From: JBFMGD01 sp040751775
Lineage (GTDB): Bacteria; Bacillota; Dethiobacteria; DTU022
Reading direction: 5' to 3'
NCBI GenBank assembly: GCA_040751775.1
Contig: JBFMGD010000069.1
Location: 1 to 8,776, forward strand
DNA: 8,776 nt
The notes under the pieces are model-generated. The model searched no databases, had not been told where the DNA came from, and saw nothing but the letters and a program-made list of their open reading frames with translations. Positions 1 through 6,716 of this stretch are shown here, piece by piece; position 1 is the first letter of the stretch, and every line of letters starts with the position of its first letter. The translations under genes were made by a program, and so were the position numbers.

Positions 1-54
1 GAGATCAATATCATGCGCACCGGCCTGGTGAAAGAACCGCTCACGATCAAATAG
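1..54 (+). CDS. C-terminal end of a Ger(x)C-like germinant receptor lipoprotein (partial)
   Basis: The open frame entering from the left edge ends at TAG 52-54, and only 17 codons are visible. They read EINIMRTGLVKEPLTIK. Ger(x)C proteins commonly finish with a beta strand and a short 'I-R-x-T-G-L' motif; the complete gerC elsewhere in this window ends similarly (VKIKRLGTLANPTR). The next gene encodes a small two-helix protein of a type found with GerA-type receptor operons, which supports the call. So little sequence is visible that this rests on motif plus context. If right, a second receptor operon lies to the left on the + strand. Confidence 0.55.
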   Translation, partial: EINIMRTGLVKEPLTIK

Positions 55-58
55 GAGC

Positions 59-298
59 GTGGTCCAACTGTTATTCCTGAACATGGGCATCATGATCCTG
101 ATCGCGATCCTGCAGATCCCCCCCCTGCTCAAAAACAAGCAGTGGCCGGAACTGGCCGGGTTCGGGGCGATCTGGGTATTTGCCACCGTTTACATCGCCC
201 TGCTCAGCGCCGGGGTGCCCATCGCCAACCCCACGGAGATCCTCCGCCCCCTGCTGCAGGGGTTCTACCGCTGGATCGGGCTGGATATTGAATTGTAG
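59..298 (+). CDS. Small two-helix membrane protein of germinant receptor operons (GerD-like '2Tm' subunit)
   Basis: 79 residues. There are two hydrophobic segments, about residues 4-23 (LLFLNMGIMILIAILQIPPL) and 34-54, joined by a charged loop KNKQWPEL and followed by GVPIANPTEILRPL. Two helices, a short basic loop with W-x-E-L, and a 'GVP-x-x-NPT' tail are what I recall of the small proteins encoded beside gerABC operons in spore formers; some affect germination rate. It would sit in the spore inner membrane with the receptor. The GTG start lies only one base after AGGAG (53-57), which is too close for a normal site. CTG 68 or ATG 83 are alternatives, or translation is coupled to the upstream stop four bases earlier. 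The family call is from memory of the pattern, not a search. Confidence 0.65.
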   Translation: MVQLLFLNMGIMILIAILQIPPLLKNKQWPELAGFGAIWVFATVYIALLSAGVPIANPTEILRPLLQGFYRWIGLDIEL

Positions 299-310
299 AG
301 GAAAAGAAAA

Positions 311-454
311 GCAGGTCTCGGCTACGACCTGCACCCGCACTACCTGGTATCCAAAGCAGCCCGGGCGATGCCGGGAACCCATATCGGCGTGCAGCACCAC
401 CACGCCCACCTGGCTTTCTGCCTGGCAGATGAAGGTTATAACAATCCCAAATGG
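311..454 (+). pseudogene. hypF: Fragment of hypF (carbamoyltransferase for [NiFe] hydrogenase maturation)
   Basis: Reading from 311 gives GLGYDLHPHYLVSKAARAMP, then GVQHHHAHLAFCLADEG. This is the HypF signature region ('DLHP-x-Y-L-x-x-x-x-A ... VQHHHAH-x-A-x-x-x-AE') in the Kae1-like carbamoyl-transfer part of the protein, where the histidines bind metal. HypF is about 750 residues; only about 48 are recognisable. After KWLN the reading frame runs on to TAA 509-511 without resemblance to HypF. There is no start codon or ribosome site. The fragment sits in the same frame as the two-helix protein, immediately after that protein's TAG. It is dead DNA left by deletion or rearrangement, and shows that the lineage had, or has elsewhere, hydrogenase maturation genes. 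Confidence 0.85.
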
Positions 455-533
455 TTAAACTATCTAAATAGAAGCATCATACGCTGCCGGTTATTGCGGG
501 TAGTACTTTAACGTGATTGGCGGGTGAAACGTT

Positions 534-1688
534 TTGCTTGAGACCGTGTTGGTGCTGGGCGGCGGCCCCGGCGGTGTCGTGGCGGCCAATGTTTTGAGTA
601 AATACCTCCCCAAAAATTACCGTGTGATCCTGGTGGACCGTAATGACAGCCATAGTTTCAGGAGTTCCTACCCCCTGCTCCTGGTGAACAGGCGCCGGCC
701 CGCCCAGATCAGTCGGAAACTGGAAGATTTAAGCCGGAAAGGGATTGAATTCATCCAGGCGGAAATCGAACAGGTCAGGCCGGAGGCGCGGCTGGTGGAG
801 ACCAGCAGGGGAGCGCTGGACTACGACTACCTGGTGATCTCCCTCGGCGCGGAGCAACATCCCGAAACCGTGCCGGGGATGGCCGAGGGATCATACAATC
901 CCTGGATCCTGGAGGGAGCCAACCGCCTGCGCAGGCAGCTGGCTTCGTTCAAGCGGGGCAAGATCGTCATGTTTATCGCCAGCCTTCCCTTTTCCTGCCC
1001 CCCGGCGCCGTACGAGATCATGTTTTTGCTGGACGCCTACTTCCGCAAGCGAGGCCTGCGCGAGCAGGTCGATTTGACCCTGGTCACCCCCGAACCGACC
1101 CCGGAACCACTGGCCGGGCCGAAGGTCGGCGACAGCGTGCGCAAGATGATGGAGCAGCGCGGCATCAACCTGATTACACAAGCCAGGGTCCTCTCCCTGG
1201 ACCCTGATGCCAAGCAGCTGGTGCTGGATCACGGCATCACCGTCCCGGGGGATCTCTTTATCGGGGTGCCCTCCCACTGGGGGCCGTCGGCGCTGCGGCA
1301 CTCGGGCCTGGTCGAGGAGGGCGGCTGGATCGAAGTTGACCCGGAAACATTGGCGACCAGGGCTGACCGTGTTTTCGCCGTCGGCGACGCCGCTGCGCTG
1401 AAACTGCCGGTAATGAAAGTGTGGGCGCCCAAGGCCGGCATATTCGCCCACTACCAGGCGGAGGTGGTGGCCAGGAATATCGCCTCCCTCATCGCCGGGG
1501 AGCGGCCCGGCTACCGCTATACCGCCAAGGGCCTCTGAATCATGATCACCGGGTTCGGTCGAGCCCGCTACTCCACGGTGCGCTATTACACACAACCGAG
1601 GCCGTTCATCACGCTGCTCCGCCCGACCAAGGCGGCTTACTGGGCGAAGGTGGCGTTTGAAAAATACTGGTTAAGCCGCTGGTTCTAA
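534..1688 (+). CDS. FAD-dependent sulfide:quinone oxidoreductase-like protein, probable selenoprotein (UGA = Sec335)
   Basis: Pyridine nucleotide-disulfide oxidoreductase fold of the SQR / flavocytochrome c sulfide dehydrogenase group. The FAD dinucleotide motif GGGPGG is at residues 9-14 and the second FAD motif VFAVGDAAA at about 280-288. CPPAPYE at 155-161 carries the first redox cysteine. Reading stops at TGA 1536-1538 (codon 335), but the same frame continues for 49 codons to TAA 1686-1688. That continuation matches the family's C-terminus: a 'C-x-x-x-x-G-x-G-x-A' element, then WAKVAFEKYW-x-x-RWF. The TGA falls on the C-terminal active-site cysteine (equivalent to Cys337 of FCSD or Cys356 of SQR). 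Full length is 384, normal for the family; Cys155 is the only other cysteine. The start is TTG 534 behind GGGTGA, since an in-frame TGA at 525 blocks anything earlier. Substrate is uncertain: sulfide, polysulfide or another thiol, with quinone as acceptor. The alternative is a nonsense-mutated pseudogene. Confidence 0.88.
1536..1567 (+). promoter_or_regulatory. UGA codon followed by a bacterial SECIS-like hairpin
   Basis: TGA at 1536-1538 is followed by 18 bases and then the tetraloop GGTC (1557-1560). The stem is CGGGTTC (1550-1556) with GAGCCCG (1561-1567): seven pairs, one of them a U-G wobble three pairs below the loop. In E. coli fdhF, as I know its sequence, the SelB-binding hairpin also has a GGUC loop starting after exactly 18 bases, with a bulged U near this level. 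The usual rule for bacterial SECIS elements (a G in the first two loop bases, loop 16-37 nt from the UGA) is met. Confidence 0.72.
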
Positions 1689-1696
1689 TACTATTG

Positions 1697-1774
1697 GAGA
1701 TCAACCGGGTCCGCCCCGCGCTGCGCCGGGTGGAGACCGTCCAGGGCGCCCTCGACTACGACTACCTGAGTTAA
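1697..1774 (+). pseudogene. Short remnant of a second, diverged SQR-like oxidoreductase gene
   Basis: Codons from 1697 read EINRVRP-x-x-R-x-VET-x-x-GALDYDYL and stop at TAA 1772-1774. This aligns without gaps to residues 77-100 of the upstream oxidoreductase (EIEQVRP ... VETSRGALDYDYL). Many third positions and several residues differ, so it is a diverged paralogue fragment, not a recent tandem duplication. About 25 codons remain, with no start and no flanking homology. It begins nine bases after the TAA of the intact gene. The rest of 1689-1796 holds no terminator that I can see. Confidence 0.75.
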
Positions 1775-1796
1775 CCATGGTCACCCTTGAAGAGGC

Positions 1797-2942
1797 TCAT
1801 CGTGTTGGGTTCGCCAGTGTCCCAAGCCGCTTGATTTTTACAGCTGCTTCCACGCGAATATCACTTTCGCTGTACTCCCGAGCCCAGCTTATTTCTTTAA
1901 ACCATTGGGGGTTTTGGGCCCGCACCAGCTGCCCGAAGCCAAAAATGTCAGATTCCCACTCCTGGGTTTTTTTGATCACCCGGCGCATATTGCCCTCGAT
2001 ATCCCGAGCTAAAGACTCTTCCAGTTCCCGGAAAACATCTTCTCTCAAAATGTTCTCCTGCGCCAGGTCTGCATTCATGCCGTTTAAAACTAGATCCGCC
2101 TTAATTTCGATGACCGCGTTACCATCCACTATTTTTGTTTTGACGCTACTTGAACTTTTTTCAATAAACGCGGTTATAACCAGGTTCGTCTGATCCGGAA
2201 AATCTATCTGAGTATAAAACCGCCCCCGCAGCATATCGCCGGCGAGCATCATATAAATTAAAGTTTCCGTATCCGAGAGGGAACCCCTCATCCGGCCCGC
2301 TTCGTCAATTACCGCCAAACCGGCCAGAAGGATACCATTGGGCTCTTCCCCCTCTGGACCGGCCAGGGCAATTACCGGGATCACCGGGGTAATGCCCGGG
2401 GTATAGGTCTTAATCCAATAAGTTGACGCGGTGATCTGCGGGATCCTTCCCTCTGCATAGTTTTGCTTTAATAGATCCGCCAGAAATATGGCCGGCCGCG
2501 GCTCGTCGGGAAGGTTTAGATTGAGAACTTTTTGGGCAGCGGCTTCCCTGACGATACATAACCAGGCCAGCGGGCTGTTATCCCTGATCTGGTCAAATTG
2601 CATAAGGGTTCGCTGCATACCGTTACCGCGGGCGGCATCTTCGGAAAAAATGATCACAGCCACCGTGCCCAATACAGGCTGCTCGCCTTTCTGGTGTTGC
2701 AGGTTAAACAGCGTTTGCTGCAGTGAGCGCCCTCTTAAAGTCCTGGTAATACTTTTTTCCTGAGCTTTTGGATTGAAGACCGGATTGACGAAAGTAATTT
2801 GCAGCATCTCCGGCTCGTTTTCCACCGGGTCGATCCCCATCCCGAAAATAATGGCCAGATCGTCAATGATGCGCCAGTCCCAGCAACCGCCGGCAAATAG
2901 TAGGATCACCAGGATCAAAAACAGTGCGGTGACCTTTTTCAT
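1797..2942 (-). CDS. gerC: Ger(x)C family spore germination lipoprotein (receptor C subunit)
   Basis: 381 residues, normal for the family. A lipoprotein signal peptide (KK, then a hydrophobic stretch) ends in the lipobox LFAGGC, with the acylated Cys at residue 20. The family's typical opening C-W-D-x-R-x-I-D-D-L-A and GMGID follows. The remainder is a soluble domain with no further membrane segment, ending in the characteristic IKRLG strand. The protein is tethered to the outer face of the spore inner membrane, where C subunits complex with GerA and GerB. Its ATG overlaps the gerB stop (ATGA, 2939-2942), and AAAGGGG lies about 11 bases upstream, so it is translated with gerB. It is last in the operon and meets the oxidoreductase region tail to tail. 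The symbol is generic; the germinant cannot be told from sequence. Confidence 0.95.
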   Translation of the reverse strand: MKKVTALFLILVILLFAGGCWDWRIIDDLAIIFGMGIDPVENEPEMLQITFVNPVFNPKAQEKSITRTLRGRSLQQTLFNLQHQKGEQPVLGTVAVIIFSEDAARGNGMQRTLMQFDQIRDNSPLAWLCIVREAAAQKVLNLNLPDEPRPAIFLADLLKQNYAEGRIPQITASTYWIKTYTPGITPVIPVIALAGPEGEEPNGILLAGLAVIDEAGRMRGSLSDTETLIYMMLAGDMLRGRFYTQIDFPDQTNLVITAFIEKSSSSVKTKIVDGNAVIEIKADLVLNGMNADLAQENILREDVFRELEESLARDIEGNMRRVIKKTQEWESDIFGFGQLVRAQNPQWFKEISWAREYSESDIRVEAAVKIKRLGTLANPTR

Positions 2943-4045
2943 GGTTTGCGCATCCCCTTTCTTTCATCAAGGCCCCGGATCACCGCCACAAGCAGAAGCA
3001 AAAGCACCAGGACGGTGATAAACACCGCGCCCCAGAGTCCGAACTGAAATGCCAGATCAAATACCGTCACCTGTGATCCGATAAAAGTTGTAATGGTATA
3101 CAACACCGGTAGGAGAAGCAGCGCCCAGAGGCTGTAGTATTTTTGCCCGGTGAGACCGGCTGCGGTAGCGGTTGCCGCATAGTATTGTACCGTTATTAAA
3201 CCGATGATTTTAAACGCCCACAAAAATAAAAAAAGGTTATCGATTCTCTCCAAAACGGGCAGTCTGCCCAAGCTGAGGAATTCCATAAGCGGCCAAATCT
3301 GAACCCGCACGTATTCAATCCCCATCACTGTATAGGTAAGCAGGGCAGAGCCTGTAAATAGTACGGCTACCGCAATCAACCCGATTAAATAAAGGCGCAA
3401 AATATTTTTGCCGCCGGCAAACATGGGGAAAAAAACCAGCAGAACCTCAAACCCCAGGTAAGGAAAGGCGATAGCCCCTATAGCCCGTCCTATCACCAGC
3501 AAGCCTTCCTGCCCGACCGGCCTTATTTGAACCGGCTCAAATTGATGGAACGCGGGTAAAATCACTAGCGGCACTGTCAGCAGCAGGATCAGCAATGTAA
3601 TCTCCATCAAGCGCCCAAGCGGAGCAACGCCCTGCAAGGTGGTGTAGGCTACAGGGATAAGCAAAAATACAATAAAGAACCACTGCGGCGTCCAAAACAT
3701 GGTCCAGGTTTTGGCCAGTTCAATAAAGAGCCGCAAGGTTATCGCGCACAGGGATAGGGTGTAAACGATATAAACAAGTGACACCAGAACCCCCAGGGGT
3801 TTCCCGAGGATTAAAACACTGAAACCGGGCAAAATGCGGTTAGGAAAACGGCGGCATAACAGATAAATTAAGCCGGCGATAAAACAAGCCGGTAAAACGG
3901 CCAAAGCGATACTGATCCAGGCGTCTCGCCCCGCCTGCTCGGCGGCGATCCTGGGTAAATAAAAAATGTTTGCCCCGGTTGTCCCTACGACGATGATCGC
4001 AATCAACGAAAAATCAGATAGACTGTTATTCCCGCGGCTGATCAT
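2939..4045 (-). CDS. gerB: GerB family spore germination protein (APC-type integral membrane subunit)
   Basis: 368 residues with about ten hydrophobic segments, in the usual size range for GerB (350-370). The N-terminus has the family's pattern: a short polar head, then IIVVGTTGANIFYLPRIAAEQAGRD split over the first helix and loop, comparable with the 'G-x-x-x-x-x-x-P-x-x-x-x-x-x-AG-x-D-x-W' opening of endospore germination permeases. GerB is the subunit thought to bind small germinants, related to amino acid permeases. The ATG at 4045 lies inside the end of gerA (20-nt overlap), with AAGGGTGA about a dozen bases upstream. It overlaps gerC by 4 nt downstream. No frame damage is seen. Amino acid versus sugar or nucleoside specificity cannot be read from the sequence. 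Confidence 0.95.
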   Translation of the reverse strand: MISRGNNSLSDFSLIAIIVVGTTGANIFYLPRIAAEQAGRDAWISIALAVLPACFIAGLIYLLCRRFPNRILPGFSVLILGKPLGVLVSLVYIVYTLSLCAITLRLFIELAKTWTMFWTPQWFFIVFLLIPVAYTTLQGVAPLGRLMEITLLILLLTVPLVILPAFHQFEPVQIRPVGQEGLLVIGRAIGAIAFPYLGFEVLLVFFPMFAGGKNILRLYLIGLIAVAVLFTGSALLTYTVMGIEYVRVQIWPLMEFLSLGRLPVLERIDNLFLFLWAFKIIGLITVQYYAATATAAGLTGQKYYSLWALLLLPVLYTITTFIGSQVTVFDLAFQFGLWGAVFITVLVLLLLLVAVIRGLDERKGMRKP

Positions 4046-5594
4046 GCTTCTTCTTTTTCACCCTTTCCTGCCGGACAATATCCCTTCCTGCAATCAACTC
4101 GGGCCGGAGGAACATCTGCTTCCATGAGCGCCGGTAAAAGTTGTCCCCCATATCCCGGAGCCGTAAGGGAACCAGGGGCGAAAGGTAGGGTACCCCGAAG
4201 GATTCCAGGCTGCACAGATGGGCCAGAATCACCATCCAGGTGATTACGATGCCAAAACCTCAGAGGAAACCCGCCGCAATCAGGATCGGATAGCGCAATA
4301 AGCGCACCGCCAGGGAAGCCTCGTAATTGGGGATGGTAAAGCTGGCCATGAAACTGATCGCAACAATAACCAGGAGAATCGGGCTGACCAGGCCCGCCGA
4401 GATTACGGCCTGTCCCAATATCAGCGCACCGATAATGCCGATGGTGCCGCCGATGGGCCCGGGGAGGCGCAGGCTGGCCTCTCGAATCAGATCTACTGAA
4501 ATCTCTAAAAACAGTGCCTCGGTAAAGGGGATAAATGGGACGCCCTCCCTTTTTTCGGCGATAAATACGACAAATTCCTGGGGAATCATTTCATAGTGAA
4601 ATGAAACGATTGCAGTATAAGCTGCGGTAATCGTCGCCGCCACAAAAAAACCAGCCAAACGAAGCAACCTGAACAGAGTGGCATAGATCGGATGGATATA
4701 GAAATCTTCGGGAGAGTGGTTTAAGTCACCGAATACTGTCGGCATGATTTTCGCAAAGGGGCTGCCATCAGCAAATACAACCACTTTTCCCTGCAACAGT
4801 TCTCCTGCTACTTTATCCGGCCGCTCCGTATTTTGCAGCAAGGGAAAGGGAGACCATTTTTGGTCCGAAATCAACTCACCGATCGCACCAGGCTCGAGGA
4901 TTCCATCAATATCGATCGCCTGAAGCTTGCCGCGCACTTCTTCTACCACAACAGGGTCGGCTACGTCGCCCATGTAGATCAGGGCAACCTTGCTTGCTGT
5001 TCTGCGGCCAATCGATAAGAATTCCATCTTTAACGAAGGAGTAGGGAGTCGGCGGCGGATTAAAGCGATATTTATCGTTAGAACTTCGGTAAAGCCTTCC
5101 CGGGGCCCGTGAATGATCTTCTCCTGGGCCGGCTCTTCCACAGCGCGCGCCGGAAATTGGCGGGTCTCTACCAGCACCGCTTCGGGCTTGCCGTCGCAAA
5201 GAACCATTACTTTACCCTGCAGTACCAGGGTTTTTACATCATCCATACTATGGTGCAGACTGATCTCGCCGGTCGCGATTAGATCAGATACGTTTCTTCC
5301 CACATATTTATCTTCCACCGCAGGCTCAATTAGCTTGGCCAAAATATCCCGGTTAACAATTTCATTGTTTACCAGATTCATGACCAGGACGGCCAGGGCG
5401 CTGCGGTTGCCTAAAGCCGGTATGCGAAAACTGCGGTATACGACATCCCCGCAATTAAAAAAAGTTTTGCGGACCAGCGCTTCGTCTATTTCAAGATCCC
5501 CGGTAAATACGAAAGCATGTTCTCTCTCCGGGAGTTGGTTTGACGTCGATTTTTTGCGGAACTTTCGCCAGAGTCTCGTCCATAATGTTTTCAA
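4026..5594 (-). CDS. gerA: GerA family spore germination protein (receptor A subunit), interrupted by an in-frame TGA
   Basis: The start is TTG 5594 behind AAGGAG with a 9-nt gap. Residues 1 to about 300 form the soluble N-terminal domain (FVFTGDLEID, GPREGFTE, RTASKVALIYMGD, ADGSPFA). Membrane helices follow with hallmark stretches: EGVPFIPFTEALFLEIS, REASLRLPGPIGG, FTIPNYEASLAVRLLRYP. The frame hits TGA at 4260-4262 (codon 445), yet continues in the same frame with GFGIV-x-x-x-x-x-ILAHLCSLESFGVPY-L-SPL and RPELI, the normal GerA C-terminus, to TAA 4026-4028. That end overlaps gerB by 20 nt, as expected for an intact operon. Reading through gives 522 residues, the usual family length; stopping gives 444, without the last helix and tail. 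Homologues have glycine in the 'AGFLG' turn here, so a single GGA to TGA change explains it. Confidence 0.92.
4227..4262 (-). other. In-frame TGA of gerA followed by a perfect inverted repeat
   Basis: On the - strand, TGA (4262-4260) is followed after 14 bases by AATCACC-TGGAT-GGTGATT (4245-4227): a 7-bp perfect stem with a 5-base loop that starts 21 bases after the TGA and has G as its second base. This formally meets loose bacterial SECIS rules. The residue replaced is a glycine, not a redox cysteine, so I regard selenocysteine insertion here as unlikely. A nonsense mutation, a sequencing error or leaky readthrough are better explanations. Confidence 0.5.
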
Positions 5595-5618
5595 AATGAC
5601 CTGCTCCTTCTATTCCTG
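5594..5618 (-). promoter_or_regulatory. gerA ribosome binding site selecting a TTG start
   Basis: The - strand reads AGAAGGAGCAGGTCATTTTG. AAGGAG is followed by nine bases (CAGGTCATT) and then TTG 5594-5592. No in-frame ATG or GTG lies close by, and the deduced N-terminus (KTLWTRLWRKFRKK) is basic like other GerA N-termini. Confidence 0.75.
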
Positions 5619-5704
5619 AACCTGGTTAAGTTTAATATCTCCAAACCACTGCCTTAACAACCAGTATTTATCTCGGGCGAATTTACCTTAGTGCGGTTAC
5701 GCAT

Positions 5705-5733
5705 TAATATGTGATTTAGGGGTTTATTTTAAG
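5705..5733 (-). promoter_or_regulatory. Possible forespore (sigma-G/F type) promoter for the ger operon
   Basis: The - strand has GCTTA (5733-5729), 18 bases, then CATATTA (5711-5705). CATATTA fits the sigma-G -10 consensus CATWHTA; GCTTA matches four of five positions of the sigma-G -35. The predicted start would leave about 100 nt of leader before gerA. Receptor operons are normally forespore-expressed, so such a promoter is expected in the 5595-5780 gap, but short motifs like this occur by chance. Confidence 0.3.
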
Positions 5734-5780
5734 CGCTGGGAAGGCGGCGGTAGCCGCGGGTTGCTGGTAGCATTAATTTC

Positions 5781-5903
5781 TTAGGAGCGCTTCTTCAAGA
5801 AAGAAACGGCCAGTGAAGCGTGGGGCACAAGGTAGATCAGAGCGTCCGCGGGGTTTGCCGGTAATATTTCTAGCAGCTCTTGACCGTAAAGCAGATTGCG
5901 CAT
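5781..5903 (-). CDS. Hypothetical 40-residue protein translationally coupled to the LysE-type exporter
   Basis: The ATG at 5903-5901 overlaps the exporter's TAA by one base (TAATG). GGTGA lies six bases upstream of it, inside the end of the exporter gene. The 40 codons (MRNLLYGQELLEILPANPAD, then ALIYLVPHASLAVSFLKKRS) end at TAA 5783-5781. The product is mildly hydrophobic in its second half with a basic end; I do not recognise it. Stop-start overlap plus a good ribosome site argue that it is translated, in one unit with the exporter. It could instead be the truncated start of a longer lost gene, since the region nearby is full of fragments. Confidence 0.5.
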   Translation of the reverse strand: MRNLLYGQELLEILPANPADALIYLVPHASLAVSFLKKRS

Positions 5904-6550
5904 TAGATTTCACCAATTACAAATCGAATGCCTGTCCAAAAGAAGTAAGCGGCGAGGCAGATTAGAAATAGGCCGAGCACCGTGATGATGCCCCGGTAAA
6001 CCCGGTCACTGATCCATCTCTTGCCGGAAGCCAGCACAACAGCGAGCAGCGACAGCCAGGCGAAATCGGCCAGGATATGGCCGCTGAAGAAAAGAACAAT
6101 TCCCTTGAGCCCGTGCTCCTGGGAGAGGGCCACGTAGCCCGCTCCCACGGTAGCCCACCACAAAAACCAGTACGGGTTTACCACGGTCGCGACCAGCCCC
6201 GCTGAAACCGGGCCTGTTTTCCGGCCTGGTCCCACCGCCGGGTCCTGCAGCACCAGTGAAGCACTCCGGGCGCCGCGCACCATGCCCCACCCCATCCAGG
6301 CCAGTACCGCCCCGCCGGCGATACCGATGACCCCGGCCACGTTTTCTCCCGCCATCAGGCTCCCCAGCCCCGCGGCAAGCAAAACAACGACCAGCGCTTC
6401 CATGATGGCGTGGCCTGCAGTGACCAGGGGAGCGGCGGTGAACCCTCTTTTGATCGTTTGTTCGGCCATTACCGCCGTAACCGGGCCCGGCATGACCGCC
6501 CCGGAGAAACCGACAAGAAATGCGGTGGTAAAAATAAGAATCGGATCCAT
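5903..6550 (-). CDS. LysE/RhtB-type membrane exporter
   Basis: 215 residues, six likely membrane helices. Family marks are the N-terminal AVMPGPVTAVMAEQ-x-x-x-RG (residues 18-36), AGHAIMEALVVVLLAAGLG in helix 2 (about 45-63), G-x-x-A-G-G-A-V-L-A-W-M-G in helix 3, and VVNPYWFLWW (about 123-132). The group exports amino acids or small polar metabolites by proton exchange at the cytoplasmic membrane; the substrate here cannot be assigned. Length is normal and no frame damage is seen. The ATG at 6550 follows AGAGGGG (6564-6558) by seven bases and a consensus promoter by about 36 nt of leader. It shares its transcript with the coupled 40-codon ORF, and possibly reads on toward the ger operon, as I see no strong terminator in 5595-5780. 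Confidence 0.92.
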   Translation of the reverse strand: MDPILIFTTAFLVGFSGAVMPGPVTAVMAEQTIKRGFTAAPLVTAGHAIMEALVVVLLAAGLGSLMAGENVAGVIGIAGGAVLAWMGWGMVRGARSASLVLQDPAVGPGRKTGPVSAGLVATVVNPYWFLWWATVGAGYVALSQEHGLKGIVLFFSGHILADFAWLSLLAVVLASGKRWISDRVYRGIITVLGLFLICLAAYFFWTGIRFVIGEI

Positions 6551-6592
6551 GACATTACCCCTCTCACCCTATCCCTCTCCCGGTAATACGGC

Positions 6593-6621
6593 ATTATATT
6601 CAACTTCTTCCAAAGTGTCAA
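6593..6621 (-). promoter_or_regulatory. Perfect-consensus sigma-A promoter of the LysE-type exporter
   Basis: On the - strand, TTGACA (6621-6616), a 17-base spacer, and TATAAT (6598-6593): all 12 consensus bases at the optimal spacing. The start site would be near 6586, leaving about 36 nt before the ATG at 6550. This predicts strong expression during growth unless a repressor acts; I see no clear operator palindrome around it. Confidence 0.88.
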
Positions 6622-6629
6622 TACCCCTC

Positions 6630-6716
6630 TTAGGTCTCGTGGAAACCCGGTTCCGGGTGAATGATGCCCACGTTCGTCATCACCGGTTCGGCAATCACGC
6701 AGGCGATATCACCCGC
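6630..6716 (-). pseudogene. Fragment of a class-III aminotransferase (glutamate-1-semialdehyde aminomutase type)
   Basis: Reading on the - strand gives GDIACVIAEPVMTNVGIIHP followed by EPGFHET and TAA (6632-6630). This matches the class-III PLP-enzyme segment 'D-I-A-x-V-I-x-EPVM-x-N-x-G-x-x-x-P-x-PGF-x-x-x-LR', well before the PLP lysine. About 28 of some 430 residues are left. Codons before GDIA do not resemble the family, and those after the stop do not continue it. It is preserved in frame only by chance, next to the exporter promoter. Confidence 0.75.

Noticed and set aside
891..1595. Long open frame on the - strand (234 codons) opposite the oxidoreductase
   Set aside because: It lies antisense to a gene with clear FAD motifs, its product is rich in His, Gly and Arg without family features, and it has no ribosome site. 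It is a shadow of a GC-rich gene.
5113..5619. 168-codon + strand frame opposite the gerA N-terminus
   Set aside because: It is Ser/Thr/Arg-rich with no domain and lies fully antisense to recognised gerA sequence.
5741..5765. Terminator between the 40-codon ORF and gerA (GCGGC/GCCGC stem)
   Set aside because: A 5-bp stem with no T-run on the - strand is too weak to call.
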